Source of the DNA: Kiritimatiellia bacterium | Lineage (GTDB): Bacteria; Verrucomicrobiota; Kiritimatiellia; RFP12; DVOR01 | Length of the DNA: 59,372 nucleotides | Reading direction: 5' to 3' | NCBI GenBank assembly: GCA_017558005.1 | Contig: JAFYWN010000004.1 | Span: 1-59,372, forward strand | Shown here: piece by piece, positions 16,331 through 26,962 of the stretch | Position numbering within the stretch: the stretch's first letter is position 1 | Layout of the letters: each line of letters begins with the position of its first letter | Position numbers and translations under genes: made by a program | The notes under the pieces: model-generated | Seen by the model: the letters and a program-made list of their open reading frames with translations, nothing else | Told to the model about the DNA's origin: nothing | The model's database searches: none

Positions 16331-16395
16331 CTCTGCCACCCTTCAAATCTTACAATTTGCAAACAAAAGCGCTTCCGCATAGACAATCGTGAGAC

Positions 16396-17556
16396 TTATC
16401 CCACGATCCACTTGCCGACCTTAGGCAATTTAGCAAGCGCAATACAGACGAGCGCACTCGCCACAAACGTTACAACCGCAGTCGTAAAAATCGTCATAGG
16501 CGTTGACCAAAGCATCGGCAAATGTGCCTCCATTGTAGGACGAATCCACCCAATAATCGGAACTAATAGAATCATATGACAAAGATACATCCCATAACTC
16601 ACGCGAGAGACCGGCAAAAGGAGCTTTTGATAGAAAAGACCCGCATGCGTGATTTTACGAAAACAAAGGAGCCACCCCAAGGTCATTAAAACCACCCCAA
16701 TCGAGTCGTAAAGCAAGAAACCTTCCCAACTCGCCCCTAAGCCAACATCCCCCGAAACAGGAAATCCTGCCTTCGCCGCCGTTTGAATACTCCACAAAAA
16801 GCCCCCCGCACACATCAAGAAACCTGCGCACCAACTCGGCAAAGCCACCCCAAACACCTGCCTCCATGACACAGACTGCACAAACCGTCTAATGTAACAC
16901 CCTAAAAGAATGTACCCTACATATCCACTAAAGTAATAGAAGGTCCCATACGTGTTCCAACTCGCCTCCCCCCAAAGCGGATACTTCGCAATATTCGGCA
17001 ATCCACCTGGGCCAAAAACAACCACCGACTCACTCAAGAAACACCGTACCATCGGAAGACATGCACTCAAGAAACAAAGTGCAATGTAACACAACAATTC
17101 ACGTTGCCCAACCCGTTGCGCCCAAGGAGAAAGCAACGGCATAAAGAGATAGACCCCGACAATCATATAGACAAACCACAAATGCCCCGAATCATAATTG
17201 AAGTTTTGCCACAAAACGCCCACATTCTCAAGAAAATTCCCATTTAAAGCGGCATACACCAGCGTCCACAACGCAAACGGAATCAACACGCGTACCATTC
17301 GACGCTTCAGAAATGCGCCCGTATCCCCTTGCACAGGAAAGAGCAAGTAACTCGACGCCACCACAAAAAGCGGCACACAAGCGCGCACAAAGGTATCTAT
17401 GAGAGCCACCCACATCGCATCCGTTTGGCAACGCACCAAAGTGCCCTCACCGCCAAAAAAGAACGGCTCGCAACTATGAACCACAAAAACAAAAAAGATC
17501 GCAATCACGCGAAGCCAATCCATCCAAACAATACGCTCCACTTGATACTTCTCCAT
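16396..17556 (-). CDS. Acyltransferase family 3 membrane protein
   Basis: A 386-residue polytopic protein of the acyltransferase-3 (OafA/WecH/NodX) family. The N-terminal WMDWLRVIAIFFVFVVHS carries the conserved R and H that start the family, and about ten hydrophobic segments follow, with GHLWFVYMIVGVYLFMPLL typical of the middle. Members acetylate or otherwise acylate surface glycans such as O-antigen or exopolysaccharide at the inner membrane. AAGGAGTGAGGG places the start. The target glycan is unknown. It is 65 bp upstream of the lipoprotein gene on the same strand. Confidence 0.88.
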   Translation of the reverse strand: MEKYQVERIVWMDWLRVIAIFFVFVVHSCEPFFFGGEGTLVRCQTDAMWVALIDTFVRACVPLFVVASSYLLFPVQGDTGAFLKRRMVRVLIPFALWTLVYAALNGNFLENVGVLWQNFNYDSGHLWFVYMIVGVYLFMPLLSPWAQRVGQRELLCYIALCFLSACLPMVRCFLSESVVVFGPGGLPNIAKYPLWGEASWNTYGTFYYFSGYVGYILLGCYIRRFVQSVSWRQVFGVALPSWCAGFLMCAGGFLWSIQTAAKAGFPVSGDVGLGASWEGFLLYDSIGVVLMTLGWLLCFRKITHAGLFYQKLLLPVSRVSYGMYLCHMILLVPIIGWIRPTMEAHLPMLWSTPMTIFTTAVVTFVASALVCIALAKLPKVGKWIVG

Positions 17557-17851
17557 CCCTCACTCCTTATCATAAAACATCCAAAATTTACCGCTTTCAT
17601 CACAAGATGTCAATCAATAAATGTCAAATACGAAACCCTCAACGCACCTTCTCCACCATTGAAACGACTTCTACTTTATACGTCAAGTAAGCTCCCTTAC
17701 TTTACCGCGAGAGCTAAATGCAACAGAGGAACAGACACTCCACACCAAACGTCACCTATAGCACAGAAGTAAGTGATATACTAATTTAAAATCTTAGTTT
17801 TATTGCTCAATTTAAAGCGAATACGTTCATTCCTTCTTCATACGATACAAA
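17557..17851. other. Intergenic region, no gene seen
   Basis: An AT-rich gap between the acyltransferase start and the LRR-gene terminator. The only signal is an extended -10-like TGATATACT at 17774-17782 on the plus strand, with no gene behind it. Confidence 0.4.
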
Positions 17852-17886
17852 AACAACAAGTGATCGAGTGATCACTTGTTGTTTTA
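17852..17886 (-). terminator. Terminator of the LRR surface-protein gene
   Basis: AACAACAAGTGATC-GAGT-GATCACTTGTTGTT is a perfect 14-bp stem. On the minus strand it is followed by TTTGT and lies just after the stop at 17906. Confidence 0.88.
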
Positions 17887-17905
17887 CACCTCTATGTAAG
17901 ATGGA

Positions 17906-20900
17906 TTATTTTGTTAACGTTCCTCGAACGTACTCATAGTCATCGCCATCATCATAGAAGAGTTCTTCGGAACCATCAATGGTCATATAGGAGGTCGACG
18001 AACCATCATAAACGCCATCTTCATCGTACCACTTTGACTTAACCTTTAATAGATAGGTGCCATCCTTTTGTGCGATTACAGTGGCCTGCGCATCAATTTC
18101 ACCAGACGCGCCATCCCAGAAATAGAGGGAACCATTGACCCATCCCTTATCATTTACTTTGATCGATGCTGTGCCACCTATGCGGACAAGGTAGTCTTCC
18201 TCCCAATAATCATCCCATTCCCAGTACTGATTCTCAATCGCACCAGAGAATGTACCAGTTGCCCAAGAGGGGAGTAAACGAACTTCCATCTGAATTTGAA
18301 GTGTCATGGTAGAGCCAAATGCGGTTGTCAAGGTAAGCGTAACCGTATAAGTGCCAGGAGTTGTCGGCGTACCGATAATCTTCCAAACACCTCCATCATT
18401 CACTACCTTAAGCCCTGGCGGCAGTTTAGTAGCCTTTACGGATTTCACCGAAGAGGTCGCACTTGTGGTCAGGCAAAGCTCTGAAAGCCCTGTCCCCTTA
18501 ACAAACTCTTGATCTGCCCAATTTTCATCAGCCATTTCAAGTTGCATCAACTCTTTTTCTACTGCAAAGGTAACAACCTTTGTGTCTGTCGTCGTTTTCT
18601 GCGTAGTCGCAGTAAACGTTACCGCGTAGTCCCCGACCTTCTTCGGTGTGCCAGAAATAGTAAACGACTTTGTGTCAAACGTCAATCCTGCAGGCAAACC
18701 CTTAATCGTTACCTTCGGGAGAGAATAAGACTCAACCTGTACGACAATAGGCTCGAGCGGATCGCCTACCGCACAGTCAATGTGATCTGGCATTACAATG
18801 TAAAGCGCTGCAGCATCTTCCTCTATGGTTACAAAGCGAGCATAGAATTGAGTACTATCCTCACCCATCACATAAGTGTAACTTGGGTTACGATAATCCA
18901 TCAAAGTGGAATCGCACGGATACTCAAAGTTTGGATCCTTATACCACCCAGCAAAGACGTATCCCTTATTGGGCGTCGCCTTCAAGGTAACCTTCTTATT
19001 GGCTGCAAAGGTACCTGCGCCTGTTACCTTGCCACCAATCTTCCCGTCACTACTTTCAGGAATATCCACTGTTAATTGAGGGTAAGGGGCCACAACAAAG
19101 GTCGCCGTAGCCGTATGCTTCTCCTTATTAACAGTCTTCGTAAAGTAGACCGTGTAATTACCTGGCTTAGTCGGCACACCATAGACAGAATTAGCAAACG
19201 TTTCAATCTCCGTCTTAGACCCCTTCTTATAAATATCCTTTGCCGTCCATTTCATGCCAGCAGGCAGGCCTGTTACTGAACACCCTTCTGCTGCAGAAAT
19301 CTTTATAGCATACGACGCGCCAGGGACATACGGGCCATAGAGACCTTCAACCTGAATTAATTCATCCTTTAAATTTGACACTTTAATCTCAAAGGTCTTT
19401 GTGACGGCCTTCTTAATTGTGGTGTTTGTGAGCGACACGGTTACGGTGTAAATCCCAGGTTTAGTTGGCGTACCATAAATGGTATTGGCAGGATATTCCA
19501 CTTCGGTCTTAGACCCCTTCACCATCACGGGTTTTGCGGTAAAGCTCATCCCCGCAGGTAAGCCCTTTACAGTGACATTGGGTAGAGAGTGTGAACCAAC
19601 AATTAATGCAAGCTCAGCATCTCCATCAATGACAAAGGGAGCTACTGTAGCATTATCTGCCTTATTCTGGACCGTGAGTGTTAAGAGTTTATCCTCTTCC
19701 GTTGTGACAAAACGTGCATAAATCGTCACATTCGTTTTACCCATGGTGTAGGTATAACTCAAATTGCGGTAATCCACCAAGGTAGAATCACAAGGACAGT
19801 CAAAGTCTGCATCTTCATACCAACCAGCAAAGACATAACCCTTGCCCGCCGTTGCTTTCAAGGTGACAGCCTTACCAAATAGGTACGCGCCAGCACCTGT
19901 GACTTTACAGGTAGCATCTCCACCTGTGACATCGAGCGAAAGTACGGGGATTTCACCTACCTCATAGCGCAACGCACAGAGGTCGCCCATGGTATTGAAG
20001 AGGAGCGAGTCATAGGTGCCTGGCTTTGTGAAGGTGGCCATCAATGTACCAGTCTTTCCATCAAGCTTTACACCTGCTACTGCACTTGCGAGTTTGTATC
20101 CACCAAAATCTTCGCTATACACTTCGCCCGGAACGATTTCAATGACGGTTGCCCCCTTACATCCGCTAAAGGCACCGTTAGCGATGGTTTTAAGGGTGGA
20201 TGGCAATTTTACATCTGCAATATCCAAATTGACACAATCCATAAAGGCATTTGCACCAATGGTGATTACACCTTCTGGAAGAATTACGGATGTCAAAAGC
20301 GGATCATTCTTAAAGGCATTCGCTGCGATAGCGGTTACAGGAAGACCATTAATGGTAGAGGGGAGCTCAAGATCTGCGTCTGTATTATAAACGGTTCGTC
20401 CTGTAATCGTTGCGCTATTCTTCGTAGTCGTATAAGTCCAGTACGAAAGTGTTGCCATGGACGTAGGGCACCCAAGCCACCTATAATCTTCATCAAGATA
20501 GTTCTCCCAGCGATCGGCATGCTTCGCTAAATACTCCACCTTGACATCAAAATCAATGGTGTAGCATTCATCCGTCCATTCATCCCAATATTCCTCGCTG
20601 TAGAACAACGTTTCTCTACTATAACAAAAATCAGAATATGCCAATTCTGCACCCATGAAGGTAATCGTTAACGGATTTTCACTTTGGTAAGCGTATTCGT
20701 CAATATAATCAACCCCTTCAGGGACGACAACATGCCCTTTCTTCGCTGGAATTACTTCCAATCTTGATGATAAACCACTCTCCTCAAACGCATAAAGTAC
20801 ACCGCCATTAGACCAGTAGTACGGATGTCCGTCTTCTACATTAATCGCTGTGAGGTTGGTGCACGCGCTGATTACCCACTGAATTTCTCCAATCCCTTCG

Positions 20901-23900
20901 CAATTCCTTGGGATTGTGAACGTCTTGATTGCGGGTGGAATCGCTGCCAAATAGAGCCATTGTCCATCTTCGCCATAATCGTGACACGTATAAAGCACGC
21001 CATCAAACGATTGATAATACGGATGCCCATTCTCTACGTTAATTGCAGTAAGGTTGGTACAATTGCGGATTTCCCACTGAATTTCTCCAATCTCTTCGCA
21101 ATTCCTTGGGATTGTGAACGTCTTAATCGCAGGCGGAATCACTTCCAAACGGAGACGGTCACCCTCCTCGTCCCAAGTTTCGCAACGATAAAGTACGCCA
21201 CCAATAGACTTGTAATATGGATTACCTGCTTCTACGTTAATCGCAGTAAGGTTGGGAAAAGATACTCCGAAATCCTGACCAATATAAATCATTTCGCAAT
21301 TCTTTGGAATCGTGAACGTCTTAATCGCGAAAGGAACCGCGTCTAAGTAGAGGTGTTCACCCTCCTCACCCCAATCTTCGTAACGATAAAGCACACCATC
21401 AATAGACTTGTAATATGGATTTCCTGCTTCTACGTTAATCGCCGTAAGGTTAGTGCAATGACGGTAGGTATAGTAAAAATCAACAATCGGCTCGCAATTC
21501 TTTGGAATCGTGAGCGTCTTAATTGTGGGAGGAAGCACTTCTAAATAGAGATACTCTTCCCCGTCCCAATTCTCGTAACGATAAAGCACACCACCAATAG
21601 ACTTGTAATATGGATTACCTGCTTCTACGTTAATCGCCGTAAGGTTGGGGAACGGGTTGTAGTACCTATCACCATAATAAAAATTAAATCCTTCGCAATT
21701 CTTTGGGATCGTGAACGTTTTAATTGCGGGTGGAATCGCTTCTAAGTAAAGAACCTCTTTCCTCTCCCAATTCTCGTAACGATAAAGCACGCCACCAATA
21801 GACTTGTAATATGGATTACCTGCTTCTACGTTAATCGCCGTAAGGTTGATCCAATGGCGAAGATTATACTCAAGGTCTCCAATCTCTTCGCAATTCTTTG
21901 GAATCGTAAGCGTCTGAATCGCAGGAGGAAGCGCGGCTAAATAGAGATGCTCTTCCCCGTCCCAATTCTCGTAACGATAAAGCACACCACCAATAGATTT
22001 GTAATATGGATTACCTGCTTCTACGTTAATCGCAGTAAGGTTGGTACAATGGCGAAGATTATACCCAAAATCTCCAATCTCTTCGCAATTCTTTGGAATC
22101 GTAAGCGACTGAATCGTTGGGTCAAGAACTGCTACGAGATACGTCTCTTCATCCCCAAACTGCTCGTATAAAACGCCATTATCGTAGAGGTAATTGCCCT
22201 CCGATGAGTACCAGTCTTCCTCTTCGTAATCGCGCAAATCTGGACGCATGCGCAATCCACGCCACATCCCCTCATCGTCCATGACTTTCTGCCATGCGTC
22301 TGCATACTGTAAGGGATAGTAGCCGACACGAGTTTCCCCCATTATACAAACGTAGCATTCATCTTCCTTACAATCAAATGCATCCATCGCAGTTGTGTTA
22401 GGAGGAATACCTTCAAAGTAAATGTCATGAAGATAACCTTCTCCCGATTTATAACAATACGTAAATGCACATTCACCAATAGAAGAAACAGTTTCTGGAA
22501 TTACAATTCGTTCAAGTGGACACTGGTCAAATGCGTATTCACCAATGGTTTCCAAACCTGTCGAGAGTTTAACATTCGAAAGATATTCGCAGAATTGGAA
22601 TGCACATTCACCGATGGTCTTTACAGATTCAGGAATGCGAATAGACGTCAAATCCCAGCAGTTTACAAAGGCTTCACATTCAATTTCTGTGACGCTTTCT
22701 GGCATTCGGACTCGTTCAACTAAAGCACCATGAAATGCGCCATCACAAATTGTTTGAATCCCTTCTGGGATGGTTGCAGAGACAAGACCCGTTGGAGCCG
22801 CGATTAATCGCGTTCCTGATTTGTCACAGAGGTATCCGTCAATTGATTTGAAGTTCGGGTTCTCTGGGTGAACCTCAATGGCACACAAGTTGGGGCAGCC
22901 ATCAAACATCCAATATCCCACTTCCGTAAGGCTCTTTGGCAAGGAAATGCGGCTAATGCCACTCTCCTGGAAGGCTTCCCAATCAATGGTGGTGATACCC
23001 TCAGAGATAATAATTTCAGAAATATTTTCACACCCCGTGAAGGCATTTGGGCCAATGGTTGTTACAGGACAGCCCCCTAATCGTGCCGGAACGCAAACAA
23101 TACCCTCGGTTTCCCACGGAATCGCAGGAGAGGTTTCAAAACATCCTTTTCCGCGCCCATTACAGTTCACGCATCCTCTTTGAGGTCTATCATAAGGCGC
23201 GTCCCAAAGATTATCACCATAACACCAATATTGGAACGACGCAACGATTGCAGCCTTCCCGTTGACAACCTCATAATTCCACATCGCCTCTGAGGCCGCA
23301 ACGCGATTGGGGAAGATGCCACAATAGGTTACATCGGGTTCGCTATCTGCCAAGAATTCGCCATCAACGATTTGCGGCAAATTTGAACGATCTGGACCAT
23401 TTAAAGTAAAGAGTGGCGCGAGATAAATCGTTTCATGCTTACCGTCAAACGAGATTTCAGCAGGACTTGTTAATGATGCGACTGCACTATCAATAGCCTT
23501 TTCTAATTCATTGAGTTCTGCAGCCGTTACCTTCTCTTCAAGATTATACAGACACTCACGATCGCTCGTACGTGTCAAAATGGCATTAATCGCACGCTTT
23601 GATGTGGCGCATGCATTTTTGAAGTAAGTTTTCGCGTCGGTCAATTTAGCCTTTGAATTGCGGCCATTTAGGAATTGCGTTTGAGCCTCCAAGAAACTCA
23701 AGTCAATGTCACTTTCAAGATAATAGTAATCATAATAGGCACCCCAATAGGGGTCATATACATCCTCTGCCCCAATGCTAAAATTGAGTTCGTTGTCGCA
23801 TGCTTTCAGTGCATCTTTAAACTTATTTGCCTTGCCATAATAGACGATAAAGGCGCAACCATTTTCGCAAAAAACATCCTTTTCGTAGTCACCATATCCA

Positions 23901-25267
23901 AAGGCCTCCGTCCATTCAAGATTTGAGTAGATATCGTCTATGGACATGTAATCAAAGAGATACTCACGCACAGGCTTTAAACGAATGACTAAATCACCAT
24001 TATCATCTGCAATCTGAATCTTAACCTTGCCACAGTGCTCATTAGTCATCCCAATCGCCGGAATCGACATCCATAACGCCTCATTCCACGTCCAATCCCA
24101 TTCGGGAGCATACCCCATTGTGCCTAATTGTGGAATTGGCTTTAAGGGAATAGTGTAGTCTAAGGTTGTGTTATATGAAGAGATCAGATGCAAATTTGCA
24201 ATCAAGGTTTCTAAGCCCGCCTTCAAGATTAAAGCGTCTGCAGCGTCAATGTAAAGCGTATTTTTAATAAATGGCACTTTGTCAGATGGCGACAAGGTGA
24301 CAACACCCTTCCAAGTATGTGAAACATTAAGTGCGTTAATCGCAGTCGTTAACGGATTAAGAACCGTAGTGGACAAGAGGGTATCAATCACAGTTTTCGG
24401 CTGCGTACGAAGCTTTTCGTAATTAAAATCTGAGACCGTCCAAACGCCTGTAGAGCTTACTTTGAAGAATCCTGAACCAGTCAAGATCTTGCGAATTTCA
24501 GTATTTGTCTGTAATTGAGCCAAAAGCTTCAATGCTTCGCAAATCTGAAGACCTGTAGCGTCACAGGTTGCCTTACAAGATTCAAGGTAGGCGATGAAAT
24601 CTTTTACATATGCATCCAACTTAGGTTCATAGTCTTTGACAGCCATTTCATTCCAAATGACGCCCACCTCCGCATCCACAGCTAATACATCCAATCCAAT
24701 CGTAGCCTCCCACTCTGCACGATAAGAAGCATCTGATGGTAATTCTAATTGATGAGGAATAATGTCGCAATGATAGATTTCGGTTTCCTCATCCCATGAC
24801 TCTAAATAGAACTGGCTACACCACAAATTCTTTAATACGGGACCCTGAACGACCAAGGTAATCGAGGCATCTTGCTCGCCCCACCAAAAAGGTTCCCCTA
24901 AAGGATTAACCCTCGTCTGTTTGTCGGTATAATACCCGGTCATCCAATCATATCCCAATAACACATTCAACGTCTTAGGGAAAACAATTTTTTCAACGTT
25001 ATGCCATGTATTAGACTCACCCCATGACCACACCCCAATAGCAGAATCCGCAATTGCAACCACCTTTTTTTCATCCAACCTGGGTGGGATGACGAATGTC
25101 GTATTAGGCGCAATAGTATGCCCTTCTGTGATGTTGACTTCTATAATGGCGACACCCTCACCATAAGATTCAACAGTCCAATCAAATCCATTCTCTGAAA
25201 TCGTTGTTTCAGCATATAGAAATGTGGATGTAATCAAACCACTTATCATCAGTAGGAACGTTTTCAT
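17906..25267 (-). CDS. Giant secreted BspA-like leucine-rich-repeat protein
   Basis: 2453 residues. A signal peptide (MKTFLLMISGLITSTFLYA) is followed by an unrecognised region of about 600 residues rich in Tyr, Asp and Glu. BspA-type LRR_5 repeats come next (about 730-1000, with patterns such as TIGPNAFTGCENISEIIIS). Seven tandem modules of about 66 residues follow (about 1050-1500), each with LTIPKNCE and NLTAINVE.G.PYY.S. More LRR_5 units lie at about 1600-1700. Two InlB-B/Flg_new-like repeats (VTLKAT..KGYVFAGWY) sit near 1800 and 2095, amid Ig-like putative domains (PAGLTF...GTP...G.Y.VT) to about 2260. No LPXTG, type 9 or autotransporter signal is evident at the C-terminus. It is probably surface-exposed or secreted and adhesive. 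It follows a small membrane protein gene by 38 bp and ends at a strong terminator. Confidence 0.9.
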   Translation of the reverse strand: MKTFLLMISGLITSTFLYAETTISENGFDWTVESYGEGVAIIEVNITEGHTIAPNTTFVIPPRLDEKKVVAIADSAIGVWSWGESNTWHNVEKIVFPKTLNVLLGYDWMTGYYTDKQTRVNPLGEPFWWGEQDASITLVVQGPVLKNLWCSQFYLESWDEETEIYHCDIIPHQLELPSDASYRAEWEATIGLDVLAVDAEVGVIWNEMAVKDYEPKLDAYVKDFIAYLESCKATCDATGLQICEALKLLAQLQTNTEIRKILTGSGFFKVSSTGVWTVSDFNYEKLRTQPKTVIDTLLSTTVLNPLTTAINALNVSHTWKGVVTLSPSDKVPFIKNTLYIDAADALILKAGLETLIANLHLISSYNTTLDYTIPLKPIPQLGTMGYAPEWDWTWNEALWMSIPAIGMTNEHCGKVKIQIADDNGDLVIRLKPVREYLFDYMSIDDIYSNLEWTEAFGYGDYEKDVFCENGCAFIVYYGKANKFKDALKACDNELNFSIGAEDVYDPYWGAYYDYYYLESDIDLSFLEAQTQFLNGRNSKAKLTDAKTYFKNACATSKRAINAILTRTSDRECLYNLEEKVTAAELNELEKAIDSAVASLTSPAEISFDGKHETIYLAPLFTLNGPDRSNLPQIVDGEFLADSEPDVTYCGIFPNRVAASEAMWNYEVVNGKAAIVASFQYWCYGDNLWDAPYDRPQRGCVNCNGRGKGCFETSPAIPWETEGIVCVPARLGGCPVTTIGPNAFTGCENISEIIISEGITTIDWEAFQESGISRISLPKSLTEVGYWMFDGCPNLCAIEVHPENPNFKSIDGYLCDKSGTRLIAAPTGLVSATIPEGIQTICDGAFHGALVERVRMPESVTEIECEAFVNCWDLTSIRIPESVKTIGECAFQFCEYLSNVKLSTGLETIGEYAFDQCPLERIVIPETVSSIGECAFTYCYKSGEGYLHDIYFEGIPPNTTAMDAFDCKEDECYVCIMGETRVGYYPLQYADAWQKVMDDEGMWRGLRMRPDLRDYEEEDWYSSEGNYLYDNGVLYEQFGDEETYLVAVLDPTIQSLTIPKNCEEIGDFGYNLRHCTNLTAINVEAGNPYYKSIGGVLYRYENWDGEEHLYLAALPPAIQTLTIPKNCEEIGDLEYNLRHWINLTAINVEAGNPYYKSIGGVLYRYENWERKEVLYLEAIPPAIKTFTIPKNCEGFNFYYGDRYYNPFPNLTAINVEAGNPYYKSIGGVLYRYENWDGEEYLYLEVLPPTIKTLTIPKNCEPIVDFYYTYRHCTNLTAINVEAGNPYYKSIDGVLYRYEDWGEEGEHLYLDAVPFAIKTFTIPKNCEMIYIGQDFGVSFPNLTAINVEAGNPYYKSIGGVLYRCETWDEEGDRLRLEVIPPAIKTFTIPRNCEEIGEIQWEIRNCTNLTAINVENGHPYYQSFDGVLYTCHDYGEDGQWLYLAAIPPAIKTFTIPRNCEGIGEIQWVISACTNLTAINVEDGHPYYWSNGGVLYAFEESGLSSRLEVIPAKKGHVVVPEGVDYIDEYAYQSENPLTITFMGAELAYSDFCYSRETLFYSEEYWDEWTDECYTIDFDVKVEYLAKHADRWENYLDEDYRWLGCPTSMATLSYWTYTTTKNSATITGRTVYNTDADLELPSTINGLPVTAIAANAFKNDPLLTSVILPEGVITIGANAFMDCVNLDIADVKLPSTLKTIANGAFSGCKGATVIEIVPGEVYSEDFGGYKLASAVAGVKLDGKTGTLMATFTKPGTYDSLLFNTMGDLCALRYEVGEIPVLSLDVTGGDATCKVTGAGAYLFGKAVTLKATAGKGYVFAGWYEDADFDCPCDSTLVDYRNLSYTYTMGKTNVTIYARFVTTEEDKLLTLTVQNKADNATVAPFVIDGDAELALIVGSHSLPNVTVKGLPAGMSFTAKPVMVKGSKTEVEYPANTIYGTPTKPGIYTVTVSLTNTTIKKAVTKTFEIKVSNLKDELIQVEGLYGPYVPGASYAIKISAAEGCSVTGLPAGMKWTAKDIYKKGSKTEIETFANSVYGVPTKPGNYTVYFTKTVNKEKHTATATFVVAPYPQLTVDIPESSDGKIGGKVTGAGTFAANKKVTLKATPNKGYVFAGWYKDPNFEYPCDSTLMDYRNPSYTYVMGEDSTQFYARFVTIEEDAAALYIVMPDHIDCAVGDPLEPIVVQVESYSLPKVTIKGLPAGLTFDTKSFTISGTPKKVGDYAVTFTATTQKTTTDTKVVTFAVEKELMQLEMADENWADQEFVKGTGLSELCLTTSATSSVKSVKATKLPPGLKVVNDGGVWKIIGTPTTPGTYTVTLTLTTAFGSTMTLQIQMEVRLLPSWATGTFSGAIENQYWEWDDYWEEDYLVRIGGTASIKVNDKGWVNGSLYFWDGASGEIDAQATVIAQKDGTYLLKVKSKWYDEDGVYDGSSTSYMTIDGSEELFYDDGDDYEYVRGTLTK
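20800..22130 (-). repeat. Seven ~198-bp tandem coding repeats
   Basis: The motif around ACGTTAATCGC.GTAAGGTT recurs at about 20841, 21039, 21237, 21435, 21630, 21831 and 22025. Spacing is 194-201 bp. These encode the seven NLTAINVE modules of the LRR protein. The central copies are nearly identical at the DNA level and should expand or contract by recombination. Confidence 0.85.
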
Positions 25268-25305
25268 ACGTTTTCTCCAATATCAATCAAAATAACCAAA
25301 AACCA

Positions 25306-25938
25306 TCAAAAACCAAAGTCTAAAGGCAATGTCATCGTTGTGCCGTTCTGTCGCGTCATTTTCAATAAAACAGCCTTACGACCTTGTATACGTTCAATTT
25401 GCGCATACAGCAATTGCTCCCAACGTCCTTCTTGCTCACGAAACCAAGCATTTTGCAACAAAATGGGTTGCGCTGTGTTAACAGGAATTTCCACTATCGG
25501 AACACGCAAGAAGGGAAGTCCACCTTGACCTTTTGTCTTCTTCAATTCAAGTCTTCTAAGCTCTGCAAGATTAAACGGTGCTAAATCTGCGGTATTTGAA
25601 AGCAAATCAACCAAACAGCTCGGCACGCTATCTATTACGCCCTCTGTAGAAGTCGTAATCGTAACACGATCTAACACCAATCGCCGCAACCCACCAATAA
25701 TGAATAAACCTGCGCGTTCACGCTCATACCACCCGCTCTCAATCGTTATCGTAGACTCTCCGGGTGTCAAATCTGTTGCAATGCGCAAATTCTTAAAAAC
25801 AGACTCCATCTTTGGCAACCGCTTCCCCCCCGTTGCCTCATCTTCTCCGACGGTAAAGAAATAAACCCCAAAACACCCCACGATGAGTAAAATACCCATC
25901 GCGATAAGTAACATTCTAATTGCCCAACACTGTTTCAT
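25306..25938 (-). CDS. Hypothetical membrane-anchored or lipoprotein upstream of LRR gene
   Basis: A 210-residue protein with one N-terminal hydrophobic segment (LLIAMGILLIVGCFGVYFF), which could be a membrane anchor or an imperfect lipobox at GC. The rest is soluble. It has a Lys-rich central stretch (LRRLELKKTKGQGG) and ends with strands such as RKAVLLKMTRQNGTTMTLPLDF. No family is recognised. It is followed 38 bp later by the giant LRR gene on the same strand, so the two are probably one operon. A role in export or anchoring of that protein is conceivable but only inferred from position. Confidence 0.6.
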   Translation of the reverse strand: MKQCWAIRMLLIAMGILLIVGCFGVYFFTVGEDEATGGKRLPKMESVFKNLRIATDLTPGESTITIESGWYERERAGLFIIGGLRRLVLDRVTITTSTEGVIDSVPSCLVDLLSNTADLAPFNLAELRRLELKKTKGQGGLPFLRVPIVEIPVNTAQPILLQNAWFREQEGRWEQLLYAQIERIQGRKAVLLKMTRQNGTTMTLPLDFGF

Positions 25939-26530
25939 ACTTGATTCTTACATTATTGTAGTACTATTACTCTCTGTTAGTCAAACATAACTCCCCATCA
26001 AATCGTGAATATTGCACAATATAACCGTGGGATGAAAAAAGACCTGCTCAAAGGAAGGAATGTCAAAAAGGAAAGAAGAAGAGTTGCACCTTATGCCTCC
26101 GGCGTGCCAAAAAGAAAGAAAATAAAAATGCCTCGCTTTATGCAAACTTGCAAAAAGTGGAGCATCTTCTCGACGGTGTTACTGAAGTAATCAACTTTAT
26201 GAAAACCACCCATCGCGCAAATAGATTATGGATAGGTTAAGGATAGATTAATTGTTTACGACTAGCTATCGGTATCTTTCATCCTACAAAATCTCACCTC
26301 CCTCCTCTCTCCTCGCTTTTGTGTACAAATGAGCGCGCAGTAATCGTAGGGCGAAGAATGTGCAACCCCCTCTCCGAACTCGGACCTTAGACTTTAACCC
26401 CCAAACCGTGCAAAGATACGTTCTACTTTCCACTCACACTAAAAGTGTAGCAAAACTGAGCAAGGTTGTCAAATCGTCATTTTAGATAAATATGAAATAT
26501 CACAATATGAGCTCAAAAATTGGGGTGGAA
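25939..26530. other. Gene-free region
   Basis: No credible gene. A 61-codon lysine-rich frame at 26005-26190 lacks a ribosome site and family likeness. 26340-26420 contains a structured-looking GC-richer stretch with no firm identity. Confidence 0.4.
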
Positions 26531-26945
26531 AATAGCTGAAATTACCCACCCAATTTCGCTGATATTGGGTACCCAATTTCGCTAGTATTGCAACTCAATT
26601 TCGCTAGTATTGACCCAAAATTTCTTTAGACCTCCCCCAAAAAAGGAAAAATTGTTGATAACTTTCCCTCCCCCTCGGGGTCATTTTTTTGTGAGGAAGC
26701 CACTGTTGCGGAGTTAATTTTGCCAAATTTTTACATTATCTCTTTCTCCTTAAATGAGTTATACAGTTTTAGCAAGATAAAGAAAATGCCTCCAAAAAGC
26801 GCCAATCTGATCAAAAAGTTTCAAAAAACTGCGTCGAAAAATGTGAATTGTTGATAACTTGTTGATAACTCAAAAAAGTTTTCAACAGGCGAAAAATCGA
26901 TAAAAAAGTGCAAAAAGTGAGAAACCTGCGTAAGGGAAATTTGAA
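26531..26945 (+). repeat. Composite non-coding repeat, copy 2 (iterons plus DnaA-box-like sites)
   Basis: This is the counterpart of 1-410. Iterons lie at 26552 (AATTTCGCTGATATTG), 26575 and 26597 (AATTTCGCTAGTATTG), with the same degenerate unit 23 bp upstream. TGTTGATAA lies at 26653, 26849 and 26860, and TTTTCAACA at 26879. The order, 11-bp spacing of the last two boxes and the intervening GCGGAGTTAATTTTGCC are all kept, so the two copies share ancestry. Confidence 0.8.
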
Positions 26946-26962
26946 GGGATAGAAGGGATTAT

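Noticed and set aside
26005..26190. 61-codon lysine/arginine-rich frame
   Set aside because: No Shine-Dalgarno sequence, no family likeness, and it lies in AT-rich repeat-adjacent DNA.
26340..26420. GC-richer stretch whose minus strand (GTTCGGAGAGGGGG) recalls the 3' end of a group II intron
   Set aside because: No domain V with its conserved stem and no reverse transcriptase nearby; the likeness is a short string only.
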